Notes: generated by a model from the letters alone, not told the origin. A stretch of 64,000 nt of DNA from Caulobacter sp. (GCA_017745235.1 JAGHZU010000013.1:33974-97973), one strand, 5' to 3'; positions 30,636-39,866 are shown, counted from the stretch's first letter. Numbers and translations: made by a program.

Positions 30636-32036
30636 ATGTCCACGGAATTCGACGTCGTCGTCATCGGGGCCGGCCCTGGCGGTTATGTGGCCGCGATCCG
30701 CGCCAGCCAACTGGGCCTGAAGACGGCGATCATCGAGCGAGAGAACCTGGGCGGCATCTGCCTGAACTGGGGCTGCATCCCCACCAAGGCCCTGCTGAAG
30801 TCGGGCGAAGTGTTCGAACAGCTCTCCCATCTGGACAGCTATGGCCTGTCGGTCGAGAAGCCGTCCTTCGACTTCGGCAAGATCATCGAGCGCTCGCGCG
30901 GCGTGGCCAAGCAGATGTCCTCGGGCATCGCGTTCCTGATGAAGAAGCACAAGATCGAGGTCGTCGAAGGCGAGGCCAAGGTCGAGAAGGGCAATCCCGC
31001 GCCCAAGGTCGTCGTCGCCCTGAAGGCCGGCGGCAGCCGTACGATCCAGGCCAAGAACGTGATCCTGGCCAGCGGCGCCCGCGCGCGCGAGATTCCCGCC
31101 ATCGGCGCGGTGTCGGACGGCGACAAGATCTGGACCTATCGCGACGCCCTGGCCCCCAAGGCCATGCCCAAGTCGCTGGTCGTCATTGGCTCGGGCGCCA
31201 TCGGCATCGAGTTCGCCAGTTTCTACCGCGCTCTGGGCGCCGATGTGACCGTGGTCGAGGCCGTCGATCGCATCATGCCGGTCGAGGACGCCGAGGTGTC
31301 GAAGGCCGCCCAGAAGGCTTTCGAGAAACGCGGCATCAAGTTCCGTGTCGGCGCCAAGGTGACCAAGATCGAGAAGACCAAGGACGGCGTGTCGGTGGCC
31401 ATCGAGGTCGGCGGCAAGGCCGAAGCCCTGACCGCCGAGAAGTGCATCGTCGCCGTGGGCATCGCTCCGAATACGGAAGGTCTCGACGCTATCGGCCTGA
31501 ACATGGACCGCGGCCACGTGGTCACCGGCAAGCACGGCGAGACCAACGTGCCCGGCCTCTACGCGATCGGCGACGCCGCCGGCCCGCCCTGGCTGGCTCA
31601 CAAGGCCAGCCACGAAGGCATCCACGCCGCCGAGTTCATCGCCGGCTACAAGACGCCCGCCGTCCACTCGCCGATCCCGGGCTGCACCTACGCCAACCCG
31701 CAGGTGGCCTCGGTGGGCATGACCGAAGCCGCAGCCAAGGCCGCCGGCATCGATGTCAAGGCCGGCCGTTTCCCGTTCCGCGTCAACGGAAAGGCCGTGG
31801 CCGCCGGCGAGATCGAGGGTTTCGTCAAGACGGTGTTCGACGGCAAGACCGGCGCACTGATCGGCGCGCACATGATCGGCCACGAAGTCACCGAGATGAT
31901 CCAGGGCTTCGTCACGGCGATCACCCTGGAAGCCACCGAGGAGGACCTGCACGGCATCGTCTACGCCCACCCGACCATGTCGGAGGCCATGCACGAGGCG
32001 GCGCTGGACGCCTATGGCCGCGTGCTGCACCTGTAA
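30636..32036 (+). CDS. lpd: Dihydrolipoyl dehydrogenase (E3)
   Basis: Reoxidises dihydrolipoamide of E2 with FAD and NAD+. It has 466 residues: FAD-binding VVIGAGPGGYVAAIRASQLG at the N-terminus, the redox disulfide in LGGICLNWGCIPTKALL, the NAD site in VVIGSGAIGIEFASFYRALG, the second FAD segment YAIGDAAGPPWLAHKASHEG, and the C-terminal His-Glu pair in AHPTMSEAMHEAALD. It closes the pdh cluster and probably also serves other 2-oxoacid dehydrogenases. A terminator follows. Confidence 0.97.
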   Translation: MSTEFDVVVIGAGPGGYVAAIRASQLGLKTAIIERENLGGICLNWGCIPTKALLKSGEVFEQLSHLDSYGLSVEKPSFDFGKIIERSRGVAKQMSSGIAFLMKKHKIEVVEGEAKVEKGNPAPKVVVALKAGGSRTIQAKNVILASGARAREIPAIGAVSDGDKIWTYRDALAPKAMPKSLVVIGSGAIGIEFASFYRALGADVTVVEAVDRIMPVEDAEVSKAAQKAFEKRGIKFRVGAKVTKIEKTKDGVSVAIEVGGKAEALTAEKCIVAVGIAPNTEGLDAIGLNMDRGHVVTGKHGETNVPGLYAIGDAAGPPWLAHKASHEGIHAAEFIAGYKTPAVHSPIPGCTYANPQVASVGMTEAAAKAAGIDVKAGRFPFRVNGKAVAAGEIEGFVKTVFDGKTGALIGAHMIGHEVTEMIQGFVTAITLEATEEDLHGIVYAHPTMSEAMHEAALDAYGRVLHL

Positions 32037-32050
32037 GGACTGACGCAGCT

Positions 32051-32076
32051 GGAGACGCGCTCTCGCGCGCGTCCCC
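32051..32076. repeat. GACGCGC hairpin after lpd
   Basis: GACGCGC and GCGCGTC flank a short loop, within GGAGACGCGC...GCGCGTCCCC. There is no T-run. A very similar hairpin lies after hflX at 49938-49963, also between convergent genes, suggesting a repeated RNA-end structure. Confidence 0.5.
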
Positions 32077-32086
32077 GATCATGCAG

Positions 32087-32117
32087 AGGGCGGCGCTTCC
32101 GCGGAGCGCCGCCCTTT
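32087..32117. terminator. Intrinsic terminator between lpd and the DoxX gene
   Basis: AGGGCGGCGCT and AGCGCCGCCCT form a perfect 11-bp stem with a TCCGCGG loop and a short TTT tail. It serves the convergent pair lpd and doxX. Confidence 0.8.
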
Positions 32118-32121
32118 GTCG

Positions 32122-32517
32122 TTAAGGCCTCTTGCGAACCTGGGCGTCCAGGCTCCATTCGCCGGGGCCGGCAAACACCAGGTACAGGAACACGAAGCAG
32201 TAGAGCACCGCCGGCTCGCCGCCGTTCAAGCCTGGATAGAAGCCTTGCGAGGCGTGGGCCAGGAAGTAGGCCACGGCCATCTGGCCCGACAGGATGAACG
32301 CCACGGGACGGGTGAACAGGCCCAGCACCAGCAGGGCTCCGCCGATGATTTCCAGCCATGCCGCGGTGACCAGCATCGGCGGCAGGGGATCGGGCACGCC
32401 CGGCTGCGGAGCCGGGAAATGAAACGCTTTCATTAGGCCATGCTGCATGAACAGCAGGGCGGCGATGATCCGCAACAGGCTGAGCACGCGCGGCGCCCAC
32501 AGGTTCAGTCTTTCCAT
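32122..32517 (-). CDS. DoxX family membrane protein
   Basis: 131 residues with four hydrophobic helices, beginning LRIIAALLFMQHGLMKAFHF, the usual DoxX opening, then AAWLEIIGGALLVLGLFTRPVA with the conserved glutamate, and YFLAHASQGFYPGLNGGEPA. DoxX-like proteins are linked to thiosulfate:quinone oxidoreduction or thiol stress in some bacteria, but most have no assigned role. It stands alone, convergent with lpd, and the next gene upstream on its strand begins beyond a 153-base gap. Confidence 0.88.
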   Translation of the reverse strand: MERLNLWAPRVLSLLRIIAALLFMQHGLMKAFHFPAPQPGVPDPLPPMLVTAAWLEIIGGALLVLGLFTRPVAFILSGQMAVAYFLAHASQGFYPGLNGGEPAVLYCFVFLYLVFAGPGEWSLDAQVRKRP

Positions 32518-32670
32518 GTTTCTCCCCTCGACCCTCGTTGTCGAGACTCGCGACCCAAACGCCGTCGCCGGTACTTTGGACTGCTACGATCGCCGGATCC
32601 TTTCCTGGATCCAGCGACCGAAGATGGAGAAATCAGCCGGAGGCACGCCCAGGCGCGTGTCCCGTTGGGG

Positions 32671-34224
32671 TCATGCGGCCTTGGCGTCCTGGTCGGCCAT
32701 GCGCTGGATGGCGACGTAGTCGGTCTTGCCGCTGCCCAGCACCGGCACCTGCGGAACCTTGAGGATCTTGCGCGGCACGGCCAATTCCGGCGCGCCCACG
32801 GTCTGGGCATGGGTGACCAGCGGGGCCACCTCGGCGTCGTGACGGTCGGTGACCAGCACCAGGCGCTCGCCCTTCTTCTTGTCGGGCATCGAGATCACCG
32901 CGTGGCGGGCGTCGGGCCATACGGCGCTGGCCAAGTCCTCGGCGGCGGTCAGCGAGACCATCTCGCCGCCGATCTTGGCGAAGCGCTTCACCCGACCCTT
33001 GATTGTGATCCAGAGGTCGTCGGTGACGGTGACCACGTCGCCGGTGTCGTGCCAGCCGCCCTCGGGGGCGTCGACGCCGCCGTCCTCGCGCAGATAGCCC
33101 ATCATGATGTTGGGACCACGCACCAGCAATCGGCCGCCCTCGGGGATCCCCTCGACCGGCTCGATCTTCCACTCCTGGCCCGGCAGCAGGCCGCCCACGG
33201 TGCCGCGACGGTTGTCGTCAGGCTTGTTCACCGCGATGACGGGCGAGGCTTCGGTGGCGCCATAGCCTTCCAGCACGGGCACGGGGCCGAACTTCTCGGC
33301 GATCAGGTTGTGGGTCTCGTCGCGCACCTTCTCGGCGCCGCAGACGACGAAGCGCAGACCCGACAGTTCGTCGCTCTCGGACGCGCGGGCGTACTGGTTG
33401 ACGAAGGTGTCGGTGGCCAGCAGCACCGAGGCCCCGGTGTCCTTGACCAGCGGCGGGATCTGCTTGGTGTGCAGGGGCGAGGGATATTGGAACGCCTTCA
33501 TGCCGCGCAGGATTGGCAGGATGACCCCGCCAGTCAGGCCGAAGCAATGGAACACCGGCAGGGGGTTGAAGAACACCCAATCCGGGTCGAGGTCGATATG
33601 GGCGGCGATCTGGACGGCGTTGGAGACCAGGTTGGCCTGGCTCAGAACCACGCCGCGAGGCGCGCCGAAGCTACCCGAGGTGAACAGCACCACGCCTGGA
33701 TCCGACGGCTTGGCGTGATGGCGGAACTGACGGGGAAAGGCGCCGGCGGCGGCTGCGAACAGTTTGTCGCCGATGCCGATCGTGGCGCGCACGTCTTCCA
33801 GATAGGTGATCTCGGCCTTGTCGCTCAGGGCGTCGACAATGTCGTGCAGCTTGCCCAACTCGATGAACTTGTGGGCGGTCAGCACGCGCTTGACCCCGGC
33901 CAGTTCGCAGGCGGCGCGCAGGTTCCGCAGGCCGGCCGTGAAGTTCAGCATCGTGGGGATGCGACCGAAGGCATGCAGGGCGAAGAAGGTCACCACTGAG
34001 CCCGCGCCCGACGGCAGCAGGACGCCCACGTGTTCGCCCGGCTTGGTCATGGCCGCGATCTTGCGGCCCAGCGCGAAGCTGGCTCGGATCAGGTCCGTAT
34101 AGCTGAGCGGATTGCGATCCTGATCCTCGAGGATCAGCTTCTTGGCGCCGAACTTGTCGCGAGCGTCGATCAGGGCGTCGAAGAGGGCCTTTTGGCCGTC
34201 CTGCGCATTGAAAACTACCGGCAT
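32671..34224 (-). CDS. Aas-like AMP-dependent acyl ligase
   Basis: 517 residues of the ANL (adenylating) superfamily. The AMP-binding loop is GVVLFTSGSFGAPRGVVLS near residue 180, and VLEGYGATEASPVIAVN and WHDTGDVVTV follow. The C-terminal end (GAPELAVPRKILKVPQVPVL, then LGSGKTDY with the catalytic Lys) closely matches the ligase half of E. coli Aas, which activates fatty acids for reacylation of lysophospholipids. The PlsC-type acyltransferase half of Aas is absent. ATG at 34224 has a GGGAGG site upstream; earlier in-frame codons lack homology. A PldB-like gene lies next to it. Confidence 0.85.
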   Translation of the reverse strand: MPVVFNAQDGQKALFDALIDARDKFGAKKLILEDQDRNPLSYTDLIRASFALGRKIAAMTKPGEHVGVLLPSGAGSVVTFFALHAFGRIPTMLNFTAGLRNLRAACELAGVKRVLTAHKFIELGKLHDIVDALSDKAEITYLEDVRATIGIGDKLFAAAAGAFPRQFRHHAKPSDPGVVLFTSGSFGAPRGVVLSQANLVSNAVQIAAHIDLDPDWVFFNPLPVFHCFGLTGGVILPILRGMKAFQYPSPLHTKQIPPLVKDTGASVLLATDTFVNQYARASESDELSGLRFVVCGAEKVRDETHNLIAEKFGPVPVLEGYGATEASPVIAVNKPDDNRRGTVGGLLPGQEWKIEPVEGIPEGGRLLVRGPNIMMGYLREDGGVDAPEGGWHDTGDVVTVTDDLWITIKGRVKRFAKIGGEMVSLTAAEDLASAVWPDARHAVISMPDKKKGERLVLVTDRHDAEVAPLVTHAQTVGAPELAVPRKILKVPQVPVLGSGKTDYVAIQRMADQDAKAA

Positions 34225-34365
34225 GCCGGCGAAACCTCCCGGAAGCGCGACATCGCGCCTCGTCTGATTGAAGCGGGACCCTAGCGAGCGCACTCGGCTT
34301 TGCAAGTCCGGTGACGCGCACGGAAGCGCACCGATCTTTCTAAAATGAGCGCGAGGCCTTGTGGT

Positions 34366-35412
34366 TCAAGGCTTGGCGATCGGATGGCGAATGCGGGGAC
34401 GTAGGGCCTGGTCCACCGCTTCCAGCCAAGCTTGGCGCCGCGAATCCGTTTCCAGGTGCAGCGCATGGCGGGCGTCGGGGTAGCGAGTCTCCGCGCAGTG
34501 GGGCAGGGCCGAGCAGACCGCGTGCTGGGGCGCGGCGGGGGCGCGAACGTCCTGGCCGGCCTCGAGCATCACCACGGGCGTCGTCACCTTGGCCAAGTCT
34601 TGGCCGGCGGCGTCGACCGCGTCGTAGAACGCCGCGTACCAGGCCAGGCTGGGCGAGCCCATGCGCAGGTCCGGGTTGGCCATTTGCCAGGCCTGGCGCA
34701 CGGCGCCGCGCTCGGGGTCGTGGGTCAGGCCCAGGGCCAGGTCGTCCGGCCCTTCGCGCTTCCAGCCACGCTGGCCGGGATAGCGGACGAAACCCAGGCC
34801 AAGGCTCCGAGCGCCGCGCGCCAGCCGGATCAGCTCACCCTTGGCGCGGGGCGGGGAGGCCAGGTCGAAGACGGGCGACGAGAGGATCGCCGTGTCGGCC
34901 CCCACGCCTTCCTCCAGGGCTTTCAACGCCACCAGCGCCCCCTCGGCGTGGCCCAGGATGGCGAAGGGATCACGGCCCTTGGGGCGGATCACGGCCTTGA
35001 CCATGGCCCGCACGGCGGTGACGTCCGGGGCGAAGCTGGTGGCGTGGCCCAGGTCGCGCCAGGCGGTCTCGCGCTCGGACCCGCCCTGGCCTTGCCGCTC
35101 CAGCACCCAGACGGTGTAGCCCCGGCCGTTCAGGTCGCGGGCGGTCTCGAACCAGACCTCCGCGGATTCGCCGTAGCCGGGCAGGATCAGGACCTGGCCG
35201 CGGCTGACGCCCGGCGCGGCCGAGACGCCGTAACGCTGGAGCTTGTCCTCGCCGACCGCCACATAGCCCCAGGCCCAGCCGGGCGGGGCCTGGAATCTCT
35301 CGCCCAGGGCGGGCGGTGTGCGGCTCTCGGCGAAGGGCGCGCTGGGGCTGCGGTCGCCGCAGGCGGCGATCGGCAGGGTCAGCAGCAGGACGGCAAGGAG
35401 GCGGCGACGCAT
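34366..35412 (-). CDS. PldB-like alpha/beta-hydrolase lipoprotein with the nucleophile serine replaced by alanine
   Basis: 348 residues. The N-terminus [19 protein letters not shown] ends in a lipobox, so the mature protein is probably a membrane-anchored lipoprotein with Cys18. The fold follows lysophospholipase L2 (PldB): [23 protein letters not shown], and the acid and base positions EAGQDVRA and [11 protein letters not shown]. At the nucleophile elbow the usual GHSxG reads [11 protein letters not shown], with Ala156 (GCC codon at 34945-34947) in place of Ser. The reading frame is otherwise clean. Either the protein is non-catalytic or it uses another residue. Confidence 0.82.
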   Translation of the reverse strand: MRRRLLAVLLLTLPIAACGDRSPSAPFAESRTPPALGERFQAPPGWAWGYVAVGEDKLQRYGVSAAPGVSRGQVLILPGYGESAEVWFETARDLNGRGYTVWVLERQGQGGSERETAWRDLGHATSFAPDVTAVRAMVKAVIRPKGRDPFAILGHAEGALVALKALEEGVGADTAILSSPVFDLASPPRAKGELIRLARGARSLGLGFVRYPGQRGWKREGPDDLALGLTHDPERGAVRQAWQMANPDLRMGSPSLAWYAAFYDAVDAAGQDLAKVTTPVVMLEAGQDVRAPAAPQHAVCSALPHCAETRYPDARHALHLETDSRRQAWLEAVDQALRPRIRHPIAKP

Positions 35413-35496
35413 GAACAGCCACTCATTTCGCGCCTTTGCGTCACATGCAAGCTCGTGGCGCTTGATCTGGAGGCCAAGAAGGCCGATCTAGCCCGC

Positions 35497-36477
35497 ATGG
35501 TCACGTTGATCGACACGCTGAAGGCTCGCGGTCCCGAGGATCGCCCGCTTCGCCACCCCGAAAAGCAGAACCGTCCGGATACGCCGGTGCTGCGCAAACC
35601 CGAATGGCTGCGCGTCCGCGCGCCGGGCTCGGGCCAGTACAACGAGACCAAGGGCATCGTGCGCGAGCACAAGCTGACGACGGTCTGCGAGGAAGCGGCC
35701 TGCCCGAACATCGGCGAGTGCTGGAGCCAGAAGCACGCGACCATGATGATCATGGGCGAGATCTGCACGCGCGCCTGCGCCTTCTGCAATGTCACCACCG
35801 GCCTGCCGACCCAGCTGGATCCGGACGAGCCGCGCCGCGTGGCCGAGGCCGTCGCGAAGATGGGCCTCAACCACGTGGTCATCACTTCGGTGGACCGGGA
35901 CGATCTCCTGGACGGCGGCGCTCGCCACTTTGCCGAGGTCGTCACCGCCATCCGGGCGGCCGCGCCGCGGACGACCATCGAGATCCTGACGCCCGACTTC
36001 CTGCGCAAGGACGGCGCCGAAAACGTGGTGATCGACGCCAAGCCCGACGTCTTCAACCACAACCTTGAGACCGTGCCGCGGCTGTATCTCAAGATCCGCC
36101 CGGGTGCCCGCTACTACAATTCGTTGCGCCTGCTGGATCGCGTGAAGCAGCGTGATCCCTCCCAGTTCACCAAGTCCGGCCTGATGGTCGGCCTGGGCGA
36201 GACCAAGGAGGAGGTCATGCAGGTCATGGACGACATGCGTTCGGCTGGCGTCGACTTCATCACCATCGGCCAATACCTGCAGCCTACCCGCAAGCACGCC
36301 GCCATCGACCGGTTCGTGACGCCGGAAGAGTTCAAGGCCTATGAAGCGATCGCCCGGGCCAAGGGCTTCCTGATGGTTTCGTCCAGCCCCCTGACTCGTT
36401 CGTCGCACCATGCGGGCGAGGACTTCGCCAAGCTTCAGGCCGCGCGCAACGCCCTGGAAGCCAAGAAGGCCGGCTAG
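35497..36477 (+). CDS. lipA: Lipoyl synthase
   Basis: Radical-SAM enzyme that inserts two sulfurs into octanoyl groups on lipoyl domains such as those of PdhB and PdhC. It has 326 residues. The auxiliary cluster cysteines are in [12 protein letters not shown] (near residues 67-78) and the SAM-cluster cysteines in [10 protein letters not shown] (near 93-100). [13 protein letters not shown] at the C-terminus holds the conserved serine. The open frame runs far upstream, overlapping the PldB-like gene, but ATG at 35497 gives the normal family length. A COQ10-like gene follows two bases later. Confidence 0.96.
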   Translation: MVTLIDTLKARGPEDRPLRHPEKQNRPDTPVLRKPEWLRVRAPGSGQYNETKGIVREHKLTTVCEEAACPNIGECWSQKHATMMIMGEICTRACAFCNVTTGLPTQLDPDEPRRVAEAVAKMGLNHVVITSVDRDDLLDGGARHFAEVVTAIRAAAPRTTIEILTPDFLRKDGAENVVIDAKPDVFNHNLETVPRLYLKIRPGARYYNSLRLLDRVKQRDPSQFTKSGLMVGLGETKEEVMQVMDDMRSAGVDFITIGQYLQPTRKHAAIDRFVTPEEFKAYEAIARAKGFLMVSSSPLTRSSHHAGEDFAKLQAARNALEAKKAG

Positions 36478-36479
36478 AC

Positions 36480-36938
36480 TTGCATCGCCACGTCGTCACC
36501 CGGGTGCTGCCCTACGCGCCCGAGCAATTGTTCACGCTTGTGGGCGACGTGGAGGCCTATCCCGCCTTCGTGCCATGGATCACGGGCATGCGGACCTGGA
36601 ATGGCCGTGTGGACGGGAAAGTCAGCACGATCGATGCTGAAGCCCAGGTAGGCTTCTCGTTCCTGCGTGAGAAGTTCGCCACGCGTGTGCGTCGCGACGC
36701 CGAGGCCCTGACGGTAGACGTCAGTCTGCTGTACGGCCCCTTCAAGCGCCTGGCCAACCAATGGCGCTTTCTTCCGCACGAGACGGGAACCACCGTCGAG
36801 TTCGTGATCGACTTCGCCTTCAAGTCCAAGATGCTCGACGCAATGCTGGCGGCCAACATCGACCGCGCGGCGAGGAAGCTGATCGAGTGCTTCGAGGACC
36901 GGGCTCGGACCGTCTACGGACAGCGCGTCGCGCCGTAG
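36480..36938 (+). CDS. RatA/COQ10-type START-domain protein
   Basis: 152 residues of the SRPBCC fold, beginning with TTG at 36480 (read MHRHVVTRVLPYAPEQLFTL), which is the expected family N-terminus and lies two bases after the lipA stop. Motifs VGDVEAYPAFVPWI and VEFVIDFAFKSKMLDAML match the COQ10/RatA family. In eukaryotes and alphaproteobacteria these bind ubiquinone and help respiration; the E. coli member RatA was reported to block ribosome association. The ubiquinone role is more likely here. Coupling with lipA is common in the class. Confidence 0.9.
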   Translation: MHRHVVTRVLPYAPEQLFTLVGDVEAYPAFVPWITGMRTWNGRVDGKVSTIDAEAQVGFSFLREKFATRVRRDAEALTVDVSLLYGPFKRLANQWRFLPHETGTTVEFVIDFAFKSKMLDAMLAANIDRAARKLIECFEDRARTVYGQRVAP

Positions 36939-36941
36939 CGT

Positions 36942-38057
36942 TCAGTCCTTCTTTCCGACGGTCTCCTCGACCCGCTCCTCGAAGTCGCCGAGGTTGGCGA
37001 ACAGATTCTCCATTGCAAAGACCAGCCCGAATACGCGAGCGGCGTCGTCGAAGCCCAGCACGCGTATTGCGCCGCTTTTCCGCAGGGTTTCCACGGCCGC
37101 CTGGAACGTCTGGTGAGCCTGGGCAAACGCGATGCGATCGGGGCGTGGCCCCTTCGTCAACATGCCGGCGCAGGTCCGCAGGAAGGCGGCGCTGGCCGAC
37201 AGCATGGTCGCGGCGTCCGGGGCCAGGGCAGGCGAGGGGAAGGTCTCGCGTACGGCCCGACCCACCATCACGCAGTCGTTTCGCAGTCGCCAGAGCGTGC
37301 GGGGGAGGGCGTCGGTCACCGAATGGTCGCTGAGCTTGCTGGCGCTCTCGCGGTCGGCCTCGGTCATGGCCGTCTGCAGCTTGGACAGGGCCTTCAGAGT
37401 GTCATCGTAGTGCTCTCGGGCCTCCAGGGTGGTGGTCTGCTCGCCCAGTTTCAGGGCGTAGTGGTCGAGCAGATCGGCCAGCAGCCGCGACACCTTGTTG
37501 GCGTTCTCCACGACGGCGGCGTGAGCGCGGGCGGGGAAGATCAGCAGGGTCGCGGCGATGCCGACTACGCTGCCCACCGTGATCTCGGCCACTCGCAGGA
37601 AGGCCGCCACCAGCGGATCCATGCGGGTGGTGGTGCCGATCAGCATGATCACGGCCGTTACGGGCGCCACCTTGAAGGCCGGTCGCACCGCCGCCAGGAA
37701 GGCCAGCAGGGCGGCGGTCACCGCCAGGATCGGTCCGCCCATCTCGGGCCAGCGGGCGTGCAGCATGGCCGCGCCCGCGCCGACCACGGCCCCGACGACC
37801 GTGCCCATCAGCCGCTCAATCGAGGCGGTGATCGTCGCGCCCAGGCTGGACTGCACGATGATCACGGCCGTGAACACCGCCCAATAGCCCTGGGGCAGGC
37901 GAAGGAGGGTCGCCAGGGCGTAGGCGGCCACCACGGCGCAGGAGACGCGGATGGCGTGGCGCCATTCGCTCTTGCGGGCCGCCGCCCTGGCCAGCGCCTT
38001 ACGGGAGAGATCGATGCCGGCGAAACGCCGCCATTCGCCAGGCGTGGTCTCGGGCAC
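36942..38057 (-). CDS. FUSC-family inner-membrane transporter-like protein
   Basis: 371 residues. After a short basic N-terminus come about six transmembrane helices in residues 30-170, including VVAAYALATLLRLPQGYWAV followed by the conserved FTAVIIVQSSLGATITASIE region, which is the FUSC/ArAE hallmark. A cytoplasmic helical domain follows (LADLLDHYALKLGEQTTTLE and beyond). Relatives export aromatic acids or have unknown substrates. It is convergent with the COQ10-like gene (3-base gap) and directly follows the CinA-type gene on its strand. Confidence 0.85.
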   Translation of the reverse strand: MPETTPGEWRRFAGIDLSRKALARAAARKSEWRHAIRVSCAVVAAYALATLLRLPQGYWAVFTAVIIVQSSLGATITASIERLMGTVVGAVVGAGAAMLHARWPEMGGPILAVTAALLAFLAAVRPAFKVAPVTAVIMLIGTTTRMDPLVAAFLRVAEITVGSVVGIAATLLIFPARAHAAVVENANKVSRLLADLLDHYALKLGEQTTTLEAREHYDDTLKALSKLQTAMTEADRESASKLSDHSVTDALPRTLWRLRNDCVMVGRAVRETFPSPALAPDAATMLSASAAFLRTCAGMLTKGPRPDRIAFAQAHQTFQAAVETLRKSGAIRVLGFDDAARVFGLVFAMENLFANLGDFEERVEETVGKKD

Positions 38058-38552
38058 CTAGAGCACCGCGCCGCGCAGCAGTTCCAAGGCTACGCGGACC
38101 GCCGCCAGCTGAACGCCCTCGCGCCCGTCAACGTCATCGAACAGCTCGTGCCGGTGAACGACTGAGCGATTGGCCCGCGCCACGGCGAAATGGACGGTGC
38201 CCACGGGCTTGAGCGGCGAGCCGCCGCCGGGGCCGGCGACGCCGGTGATGGCCACGGCCACATGGCCGTTGCTGTGCTGGAGCGCGCCTTCGGCCATCAT
38301 CCGGGCCACCACTTCCGACACCGCGCCGTGGTCGGCGATCAGGTCGCCCGGCACGCCCAGCATCTCGGACTTGGCCCTGTTGGTGTAGGTGACGAAGCCG
38401 CGCTCGAAGACGTCGGACGCCCCGGCGATGTTGCAGATGGCGCCCGCCACCAGGCCGCCGGTGCAGCTTTCGGCTGTAACCAGCCTCAGCGACCTCTCCC
38501 GGGCCTCGTCGATCAGCAGGCGGGCCTGGGTATGGATTTCGAGCGGGAACAT
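38058..38552 (-). CDS. CinA C-terminal-domain protein (NMN amidohydrolase type)
   Basis: 164 residues matching the stand-alone CinA C-terminal domain, which in PncC hydrolyses nicotinamide mononucleotide to recycle NAD+. The motifs TAESCTGGLVAGAICNIAG with the catalytic Ser, FVTYTNRAKSEMLGV, and VAITGVAGPGGGSPLKPVG are all intact. ATG at 38552 is in a normal position. The last codon abuts the FUSC gene (adjacent positions 38057/38058), so the two are likely co-expressed. IspDF lies upstream on the same strand with a 64-base gap. Confidence 0.92.
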   Translation of the reverse strand: MFPLEIHTQARLLIDEARERSLRLVTAESCTGGLVAGAICNIAGASDVFERGFVTYTNRAKSEMLGVPGDLIADHGAVSEVVARMMAEGALQHSNGHVAVAITGVAGPGGGSPLKPVGTVHFAVARANRSVVHRHELFDDVDGREGVQLAAVRVALELLRGAVL

Positions 38553-38616
38553 GAAGCGACTCCTTCGGCGGCCATCTTGGCGGCGCCGTCTTCAGCCGTC
38601 ATCCCCCGACGTAACC

Positions 38617-39768
38617 TCAGGCTGGCGTCTCGACCACCGCGATCGCCTGGGCCGACAGGCCTTCGCCCCGGCCCGTGAAGCCCATGCCCTCGGTCGTGGT
38701 GGCCTTGACGCTCACGCGGTCAAGCGGCAGGCCCAGGATCTGGGCGAGGCGTTCGCGCATGGCGGCTCGGTGCGGCTTGATCTTCGGGCGCTCGCAGATC
38801 AGCGTCACGTCGACATTGACCAGGCAGCCGCCGCGCTTGCGCACCAGATCGACCGCGTGGATCAGGAATTTGTCGGACGCCGCGCCCTTCCATTGCGGAT
38901 CCGTTGGCGGGAAGTGGTCGCCGATGTCGCCTTCGCCGATCGCGCCCAGGATGGCGTCGGTCAGGGCGTGCAGGCCGGCGTCGGCGTCCGAGTGGCCGAT
39001 CAGGGTCTCGTTGTGGGCGATTTCGACGCCGCACAGCCAGACGGACTCGCCAGGACCCCAGCGGTGGGCGTCGAAGCCTTGGCCCATGCGGGTGATGCGG
39101 GCCGCGCCCGCCAGCCGTTCGGCCATGGCGAAATCCTCCGGATAGGTCAGTTTCATAAGCATCGGATCGCCCGGGACCAGGGCGACCCGGCCGCCGTCGT
39201 TCTCCACGACCTGGGCGTCGTCGGTAGGTTCCTGGTCGCCGCGCCAGGCGCCGTAGGCCGCCAGCAGGCGATCGCGCCGAAAGGCCTGGGGCGTCTGGGC
39301 CCGCCAGAGGCCGTCTCTCGACTTTGTGGCGATCCGACCTTCAGGCGCTATACTTTTAAGCGTGTCGGCCACGGGCATGGCCGGAATTGCGCCATCGGCC
39401 TCGTCCAGCGCTGACAGCAGCGCCGAGATTGTTGCGGCGCCAAGAAAGGGGCGGGCGGCGTCGTGGATCAGGGTTGGTTCGTCGGCCGGACGGTCGGAAA
39501 GGGCGTCCAGGCCTGCCTGGACTGACAGGGCGCGAGTCGCGCCGCCGCCCGTGGTGCTCCAGCCTTGCAGGCCCCTCAGGGCCTGGTCCAGCATCGGCCG
39601 GGCGGCGGGATCGGCCACGATCACCAGCTTTTTCGCGCCGGCGGCGACCAGGGACTCGGCCGACCAGCGCAGCACGGCCTTGCCCGCGAGGTCGCGCCAC
39701 TGCTTGGCCTGGCCAGGGCCGGCCCGCGTTCCCGAGCCGGCGGCGACGATGATGGCGGAGAAGGTCAT
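38617..39768 (-). CDS. ispDF: Bifunctional IspD/IspF of the MEP isoprenoid pathway
   Basis: 383 residues joining two enzymes. The N-terminal half (1-about 225) is 2-C-methylerythritol 4-phosphate cytidylyltransferase, with VAAGSGTRAGPGQAKQWRDL and IHDAARPFL. The C-terminal half is 2-C-methylerythritol 2,4-cyclodiphosphate synthase, with GFDAHRW, LIGHSDADAGLHALTDAILG and GDIGDHFPPTD, whose Asp/His residues bind zinc. The fused form is common in alphaproteobacteria and joins non-consecutive pathway steps. It is divergent from dusB across 98 bases. Confidence 0.97.
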   Translation of the reverse strand: MTFSAIIVAAGSGTRAGPGQAKQWRDLAGKAVLRWSAESLVAAGAKKLVIVADPAARPMLDQALRGLQGWSTTGGGATRALSVQAGLDALSDRPADEPTLIHDAARPFLGAATISALLSALDEADGAIPAMPVADTLKSIAPEGRIATKSRDGLWRAQTPQAFRRDRLLAAYGAWRGDQEPTDDAQVVENDGGRVALVPGDPMLMKLTYPEDFAMAERLAGAARITRMGQGFDAHRWGPGESVWLCGVEIAHNETLIGHSDADAGLHALTDAILGAIGEGDIGDHFPPTDPQWKGAASDKFLIHAVDLVRKRGGCLVNVDVTLICERPKIKPHRAAMRERLAQILGLPLDRVSVKATTTEGMGFTGRGEGLSAQAIAVVETPA

Positions 39769-39820
39769 TGTGGCTGTTTAGCCGCACGTCCCCTGTTGTC
39801 CAGAGATGAAGGCTTTACTG

Positions 39821-39852
39821 CGCCGCACAATATGCCTAAAAACAGTGCGGTG
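39821..39852. promoter_or_regulatory. Dyad in the ispDF/dusB intergenic region
   Basis: CGCCGCAC at 39821-39828 and GTGCGGTG at 39845-39852 form an imperfect 8-base inverted repeat (7 of 8) around a 16-base A/T-rich centre. It ends 14 bases before the dusB start. The half sites contain GCAC/GTGC, the ends of NtrC-type sites, but the spacing is too wide for the classical one. Confidence 0.35.
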
Positions 39853-39866
39853 GGGATGATTACAAA

